Shown here in pieces: positions 58,682 through 64,000 of a stretch of DNA of 64,000 nt. A program made the translations under genes and the position numbers. Position 1 is the stretch's first letter. Every line of letters starts with the position of its first letter. The DNA lies in contig CM039119.1 of NCBI GenBank assembly GCA_022036555.1, positions 43,093,318 through 43,157,317 on the forward strand, read 5' to 3'. This DNA comes from Microstegium vimineum. Lineage: Eukaryota; Streptophyta; Magnoliopsida; Poales; Poaceae. The notes under the pieces were generated by a model. That model made no database searches and was not told the DNA's origin. It was given only the letters and a program-made list of their open reading frames with translations.

Positions 58682-59598
58682 TCTATCTTGCCTTTGACCA
58701 ATCAAGCCACCAGAGGTTGTTAGACCAGTTTGTCTTTCTAATGACCACTTCGCCTTCTCGGAAAGAGCGCAGACACTGCCCATCACATGATGGTATTATG
58801 GCTTGCTGAAATTTTGGATTACTTTAATTGTAATGAATGACTGAAAGGGGCTGTTTTGATTTGGCAAAAAAATTCAGTATGCTGTTGACCTTTTCTGCTC
58901 CTTTCCCCTAAAATAATTTAGTACAAATTTTCGATATGAGATTGCATGTGTACCTTTTTGTAAGATGTTTGATTATGGCCTCTCAAGCTCACCAAACGGC
59001 GCCTTAAATGCTTTCTTTTCACGGCAAAGGGATCGAGACCTCGTGCTGAGTGAGTGAAATACCAGCAGCAAGCTGCAGCTTGTTGGTCAGTCAGAGAGAT
59101 ACCCACTTGCTGGGTTGGCTTGCACTGTTCGGTGTATCTGGTGAACATTTCGCAATTCTGGTTCCATTCTGGTAAAGCTAGGTTAAAGAGAGATACTCAC
59201 GACTTTCGCAACAGGAGAACTACAGTTTACAGTTTGGCAGCTATGCTCCTGTTTTCCCCTAGACTGTCGACCTTATCGTGCGTCTTGGCCCTTAGATTGA
59301 CGACAGATGGGTCTGCCCCGAGTAGGTCACAGAAGTTGGATCGAATTGTCTCCTTTAATAGACTGATTTTTGGTTTTTGCAAGATCTGTGTAGCATCAAG
59401 TTTGCCTAACTCAAAGTTCATGTATAAGCCTATCGATCTCAAATAAAAATTGATTCTATAGATCACTCTGCTATGTTTCTATTGTGCAACTTATGACATG
59501 CTCGATCTTGGGCTCGTTCGTCTACAACAGAAATACAACACATAATGAGTGTTTTTTTCACTGGCTATCTCACATTCTTAACCCTTGAGCCAATTTTA
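58682..59598. other. unassigned stretch
   Basis: Short frames on both strands, no domain recognised; the beginning is probably the 3' flank of the trypsin-like pseudogene. Confidence 0.4.
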
Positions 59599-59800
59599 AC
59601 GTGTTTGGTTAGCCCCAGCAAACCACCAAAGGGGCCATATTTTGGCTCCAGGGTGTGTTTGGAAGGGCCATAGGCAGTGTGGCCCATCGTCCAAGCTATG
59701 GCCAGGCTAAGCTAGGTGATACTAGGCCACCCCCGCTTCTTTGGTGCTATGTCCCAATCGAACTGGCCCATTTGTAGAATGTGTTTGGTTCCCACTTTAG
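59599..59800. mobile_element. possible MITE with GTGTTTGGTT words
   Basis: gtgtttggtt occurs at 59601 and 59782, and ggtgtgtttgg at 59652. The intervening sequence repeats ggccca/tgggcc-like words. Such words are typical of grass MITE ends. The boundaries are not resolved. Confidence 0.35.
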
Positions 59801-59906
59801 AGGCCGACCAAGAAGCCTACTGCCACCAATTGTCACATGCATATAGATGAAAGAAATGATCACAACATCATCTCAAGAATAAATGTAAAACAATTACAAC
59901 TAATAC

Positions 59907-59970
59907 TCCCTCCATTTAACGGAGTCATCTTAGAAAAAAAAATCTCCAAGAATTAGAGTCGTCTAGGCCA
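59907..59970. mobile_element. Stowaway-like MITE end fragment
   Basis: actccctccatttaacggag resembles the CTCCCTCCGTTCC terminus of Stowaway elements. No matching second end is seen, so it is a fragment. Confidence 0.45.
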
Positions 59971-60352
59971 GGGATCACGGTTTTCACGTCGTCCCAAGCG
60001 CATGCAGCTCCTCTCACTGGAGCATGTGTCCTCAAGTTTCAGTAGAACAAACAAGAAGAGAAGGGGCTACCTATGAAATCATCCAAGTTTGTCATCATCG
60101 GCCACATAGCTTCAATTATACTTGTTGCACATAGACAGCCCCCACCCCATGCCAAATGCAACTAAAAAGACTGGCAACTACAATATTTTTGCAACAACCA
60201 ATCTTACATCCTTGCTCATTTTTTGCTACTAAATTAACATATGGTAAGAGCAAAGGGGGCAGACTTAATATCATCATATAAAGAGTAGTCAGATTTGCAA
60301 ATGTTGATGCTGGCAAGATGCATTGAAACCACTAACAAACACGATCATAGAC

Positions 60353-61020
60353 TTCTTTTTTACGACGAACGAAGAATTATATTATATGATAGCTAGGTGC
60401 ATCAAGATATTACAAGCACTCTGGATTATAAAAAGTACCCACAATATAAATAGCATAACTCAAAACCTAACATGTTAGATGCTTTTATAGTGTGAATGAC
60501 CGCAAAGGCAAACATTCGAAAACGAAAGATGGCCTGAGAACAAATACCCAACGAACGACAACCAACATTTATGTAGGCGGAATTGAGGATCTTCTTTTTC
60601 TTTCTGCCACCGAAGAATGAGGAAGACTGATTTGAAAATTATTCTCCCTAGTCCTTCATTGTGCCTAGATCTAACCACAACAAAATGAAGAAGAGACTGG
60701 AGAAAATTATTCCGTGGTGCCAATGGCGACATCATCTCCGCCTTGATGTGGTCATCCGGAAATAAAAGTCTCTATGTCGTCATATCGAAATTACTTCATG
60801 GCGCCGACAGCGACATCATCTCCGCCTTGATGCCGTCATCCGAAAATAAAAGTCTCCATGTCGTCAATATCGATGAAGATGTTGACACTGAAGCTGTTGC
60901 CCTCATCTTCAGCAGAGCCGTCATGGAGAAGACGATTCCACTCTTCCTCTTAACCATCGCCAGAGAAGAGGAGAAGGAGAAGATAAACCACCAATACCAA
61001 AAAAAAATCATTGAGAGATA
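60353..61020 (-). mobile_element. probable non-LTR retroposon with an internal duplication
   Basis: The minus strand ends ttcttcgttcgtcgtaaaaaa at 60353, like a retroposon tail. Inside, an approximately 80-bp unit is tandemly repeated (about 60712-60787 and 60792-60871), sharing gcgacatcatctccgccttg and aaataaaagtct. The 5' end is uncertain. Confidence 0.45.
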
Positions 61021-61984
61021 GCAACCTTAAAGGCTCGATCTACTAGAAAAAATTATTAAAAATAATGTATCTCCACTCCCTTTAACCCCTGACATGATGC
61101 CGAAGGAGAAAGGAGAGGGGTCAACAGTGGTGAACGGCGGGTGGTGGCGGTGGCTCCTCTAGGGCTGGAAGGGTCACATGGAAAAGTAGCTTTGGTGCTC
61201 GCAGCACGATCATAATCAGTGTACTTCTTGTAAACTGACCCTTTCACTCCAATCACATATGCATTGCACTCATGGCAAGTCCTATAGATCCCAGGTTTGG
61301 TCCCCTTGAAAAGAACATAGCAATGCCCGTATAGTAGCTATTGAAAACAAAAGAAGGTAGCCTCAGCTATGGAATATGGTAGTTGTTTTGTTTTCAGTGT
61401 TCAGTGATTGCCGCACAAAACAGATTAGGCAAAAACAACAATGAAGTCAGAATTCCTTGAAAAGAACACTGAAGTCAGTGGTCAGTTGAAATGGGATCTA
61501 TAGGTTTGGTCCCCTTGAAAAGAACACTGAAGTCAGTTGGCTGCCAGGCAAGTCCTATATATCTACTCATGCATGTTTGAAATGGTGGGTCTCGGGCGGC
61601 TTGTAACGGAAACCTCAACTCTTGGCTGCCATCTAGATAGGACACAAGTCAGTTGAATGAACAAAGAATTCCTGCATGAGTAGATGTAGCCATTTGGTTG
61701 CGTGTTGAGTAGATGTAGCATTGTAGCTTGCATCAACGAATGCAGAAATACACTTTCAGCTTGGCCCAATGGTAAATGAGATTCAACGGACATCTTGACT
61801 AAAAAGGGACACATATACGACACGATGGATTCAACTATCAGCTGTTTGCATAGAGATCGACCATGAGAAAAGTCAGCCCCCTTCGTCCAAGTAACTGATC
61901 ACAAAGAATCATCTGACCAAATTATTTATTTATTTTGCTAGTCATGTACCCTTATGATAATATACAGTACTATATATCTGCATA
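61021..61984. other. unassigned stretch with short repeats
   Basis: No gene. ggtttggtccccttgaaaag is present at about 61294 and 61503, gcaagtcctata at 61276 and 61549, and gagtagatgtagc at 61677 and 61708. Confidence 0.5.
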
Positions 61985-62308
61985 TCATGGTAGTACATTC
62001 TTCATGCTCCTGGCATATTCTTTTAGCCTTTTTAGCCCTTCTTTGGAGATGTTGCTTCACCCAGCTGCCTCACCATTGCGCTGCCAATGATCACTCCATC
62101 CGCACCCCACTGTGCAATCTGTTTGTTCAGTGAAAGGGATATACATACATGAGTCGAAATTTGCGATAAATCAACCATACCATGCATATATACTGTAGTA
62201 AATAAATTGGAGGTGGAATTTTTTTCTCTAAAAAAAACAATCTATTACCTGTTTTACATGCTCAGGCTTGGAGATGCCAAATCTAACAGCCACAGGTTTA
62301 TCAGTGAC
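61985..62308 (-). pseudogene. tryptophan synthase alpha chain, last two exons, damaged
   Basis: Exon 62308-62249 encodes VTDKPVAVRFGISKPEHVKQ and exon 62118-62032 encodes IAQWGADGVIIGSAMVRQLG to SPKKG and a stop. These are the last two exons of a plant TSA/IGL-type gene, whose product splits indole-3-glycerol phosphate to indole in the plastid. Two lesions are seen. First, the phosphate-loop Gly in V-G-FGIS is Arg (AGA). Second, a 1-base loss after SPKK puts a stop early, while the lost tail (LKRLKEYARSMKN) is readable in the next frame to 61985. Upstream exons are not visible before the window edge, at least 1.7 kb away. Confidence 0.8.
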
Positions 62309-63201
62309 CTGACTGCAAGCAGCAGGACAAAGCCATCATATCAGTGACTGTTGACAGTATTACTAGTATCAGGGCGCGCGCATCCGCCGTGCCCCTGTGC
62401 AACAGCCAATTTAAGGAAACATGATGGTGACATAGTCATATGTATCAGGAAGTCTAGCGCGTGGCATGGGATTTGTTGAACAATCTGACTATAGTCCCGT
62501 TATAGAGTCATATAGATTGTACATTAGACAATTGTGTCCGATCAGTATATACAATTACAAATATCAAGTCGCCAGGTAGGGTTATAATATACAAATTTAT
62601 ATACATCTGTACAACATTGTGCCGAATCGGATACAATTACAGATCTTGTGGTCATTGATTGAAAGTATGTTACATTAGCCGGATAAATATTGTAGTGGGA
62701 CCAGCAGACTGTTGGCCTGGTTCCTTGAATTTGTAGGTAGCTGTCGATAGAATCAGCGCGATGTGCAGCTCCAGTCCAATTCCCAGCCATGATTGTTGTC
62801 TTCTGATGTGTCCGTGAAGGAGCTGCTGTAAACAAATCAGAGGCCATCAATTCCTTGTATAAAAGATAATATACAGTACTATGTCTAAGCGTGATAGTAA
62901 GGGAACATATTCATTGCAAGAATGATTTGGCGTCACATTTGGAGATGTGTAGGCATGTGCAGATGACACATTAATTGTGCATAGGGACAGAGATAGGCTA
63001 ATGAAATAAAGGAAATGAAAAAGGGTGCTAAAGGGATTACATTTGAGTATTTATAGCAGCTTTTTCAAGCTGTGGGAAAAAGAATCTGTATGGTAAGGTG
63101 GTACAATGTTCAACCAAAACATGAGGTACGTCGGCATTGCATATTTTCAAATATAAATCATGTAAGAACAATTGCATAGCGAAATTGGAAAATAAATCAG
63201 T
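62309..63201. other. unassigned, intron of the TSA gene or insertion
   Basis: AT-rich; no exon of the alpha chain and no recognised transposon domain. Confidence 0.4.
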
Positions 63202-63345
63202 TATAAAGGTGGGGCTTTTTTTAGTACATGTAGGAAGCAAACTTATGAAGAATTAAAATAGATTAGGAAATGGATCCATCCTTACCAGGCACTAATCACT
63301 ATGGAGCAATAACTCTGACTTACTTAACCTATACTCTGCACAAGA
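63202..63345. repeat. direct repeat, first copy (second at 63817-63955)
   Basis: About 140 bp, starting ctataaaggtggggctttt and ending near ctgcacaagacag, recurs at 63817-63955 with about 90% identity and a small deletion. The copies are 615 bp apart in the same orientation. The sequence between them has no recognised gene. Confidence 0.85.
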
Positions 63346-63816
63346 CAGATATAAACCTGAATTCTTTTCTTGACAATTAGAGGGCAAACCCAGAACAAGA
63401 ATCGAAGTATATGTGGGGAACAACACAAAAGTAAAACTAACAGAGGCATTAAAATCTGTGACATAGGAAAATCAATTGCGCTGACATGACACACTTGAAA
63501 TGTTTCAGACATGACACTGAAAAAGTTTGAGAAGGTGGCACCCTATTTATGTCGAATCTGGTTGTTCGGCACATGATGGCCAGCTTCCACAGTTGTAGTG
63601 TGCTGTCCAGACAGAGCAAAGGTCATGAAATGGCTATTAGTACATGGATGCAACATCCAAGTGGGCAAATTGCAAGCTAATGCCAATTCCAATATGGCTG
63701 CTGAGACCTTAACTCTCAAATACATAGCCTTTATATCTGCTAGGTAGACTGGTACTGCATGAAGCAGGTTTTAACAATGTACATGTGCAAGCGAGCAAAA
63801 GGTGAAAAAGATAAGC

Positions 63817-63955
63817 TATAAAGGTGGGGTTTTTTAGTGCATGTAGGAAGCAAACTTATGAAGAATTAAAATAGATTAGGGAATGGATACAGCCTTATCA
63901 GGCACTAATCACTGTGGAGCAATAACTCTGATTTCCCTAACCTGCACAAGACAAG
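63817..63955. repeat. direct repeat, second copy
   Basis: Matches 63202-63345. Shared words include gtaggaagcaaacttatgaa and ggagcaataactctga. Confidence 0.85.
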
Positions 63956-64000
63956 GCAGGATGTTAGCACATCTTGACATGTTGTTCACTTAAGTCTAAC

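Noticed and set aside
1..64000. CRISPR arrays, phage or bacterial defence systems
   Set aside because: No regular spacer-repeat array and no prokaryotic genes; the window is plant nuclear DNA.

Overview
The window is plant nuclear DNA, most likely from a panicoid grass (sorghum, sugarcane or maize relatives). The signs are spliced genes with GT-AG introns, nested LTR retrotransposons, L1-type LINEs, hAT-like and Tourist-like MITEs, and gene families typical of grasses. This placement is inference from family resemblance, with no database search. Most of the sequence is transposable-element debris. Only two gene models read through end to end, and one of those depends on the choice of a single splice acceptor. 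No CRISPR array, bacterial operon, tRNA or rRNA gene is visible.

Layout. 1-8768 is a nest of LTR elements: a deleted Ty3/gypsy chromovirus (minus strand); the 3' part of a Tat-like element (plus strand) with an antisense gene, invaded by a 1.6-kb solo LTR; and, inside its 3' LTR, a 614-bp TRIM with only 40 bp between its LTRs. 8769-11980 holds MITEs and fragments. 11981-21810 (minus) is an apparently intact seven-exon RING gene, probably encoding a DRIP-like E3 ubiquitin ligase (413 aa), with a 5.3-kb Ty1/copia element sitting about 7 bp from the last splice acceptor. 22181-27470 is an LTR element with an unusually long (3.5 kb) LTR and an assembly gap.

29420-32840 is a second, partial copy of the RING gene (exons 1, 2 and the start of 3) in the same orientation. 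Its third exon runs in frame into the coiled-coil part of a retrotransposon antisense ORF, giving a possible RING-coiled-coil chimeric gene. 33540-46098 is an L1-like LINE split by a 6.7-kb copia element. 48056-54497 (minus) is a 14-exon gene for a protein with two trypsin-like domains that both lack the catalytic triad. It is followed by a near-perfect 164-bp-arm inverted repeat and by a divergent trypsin-like pseudogene that keeps the triad residues. The right end (61985-62308, minus) carries the last two exons of a tryptophan synthase alpha chain gene, with a Gly-to-Arg change equivalent to E. coli TrpA G211R and a frameshift near the end.

The most unusual points are the RING-retroelement fusion in the duplicate, the copia insertion at the splice acceptor of the intact copy, the tandem pseudoprotease, the minimal TRIM, the long hairpin and the TrpA lesion. 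All splice sites were placed by eye from sequence and reading-frame continuity.
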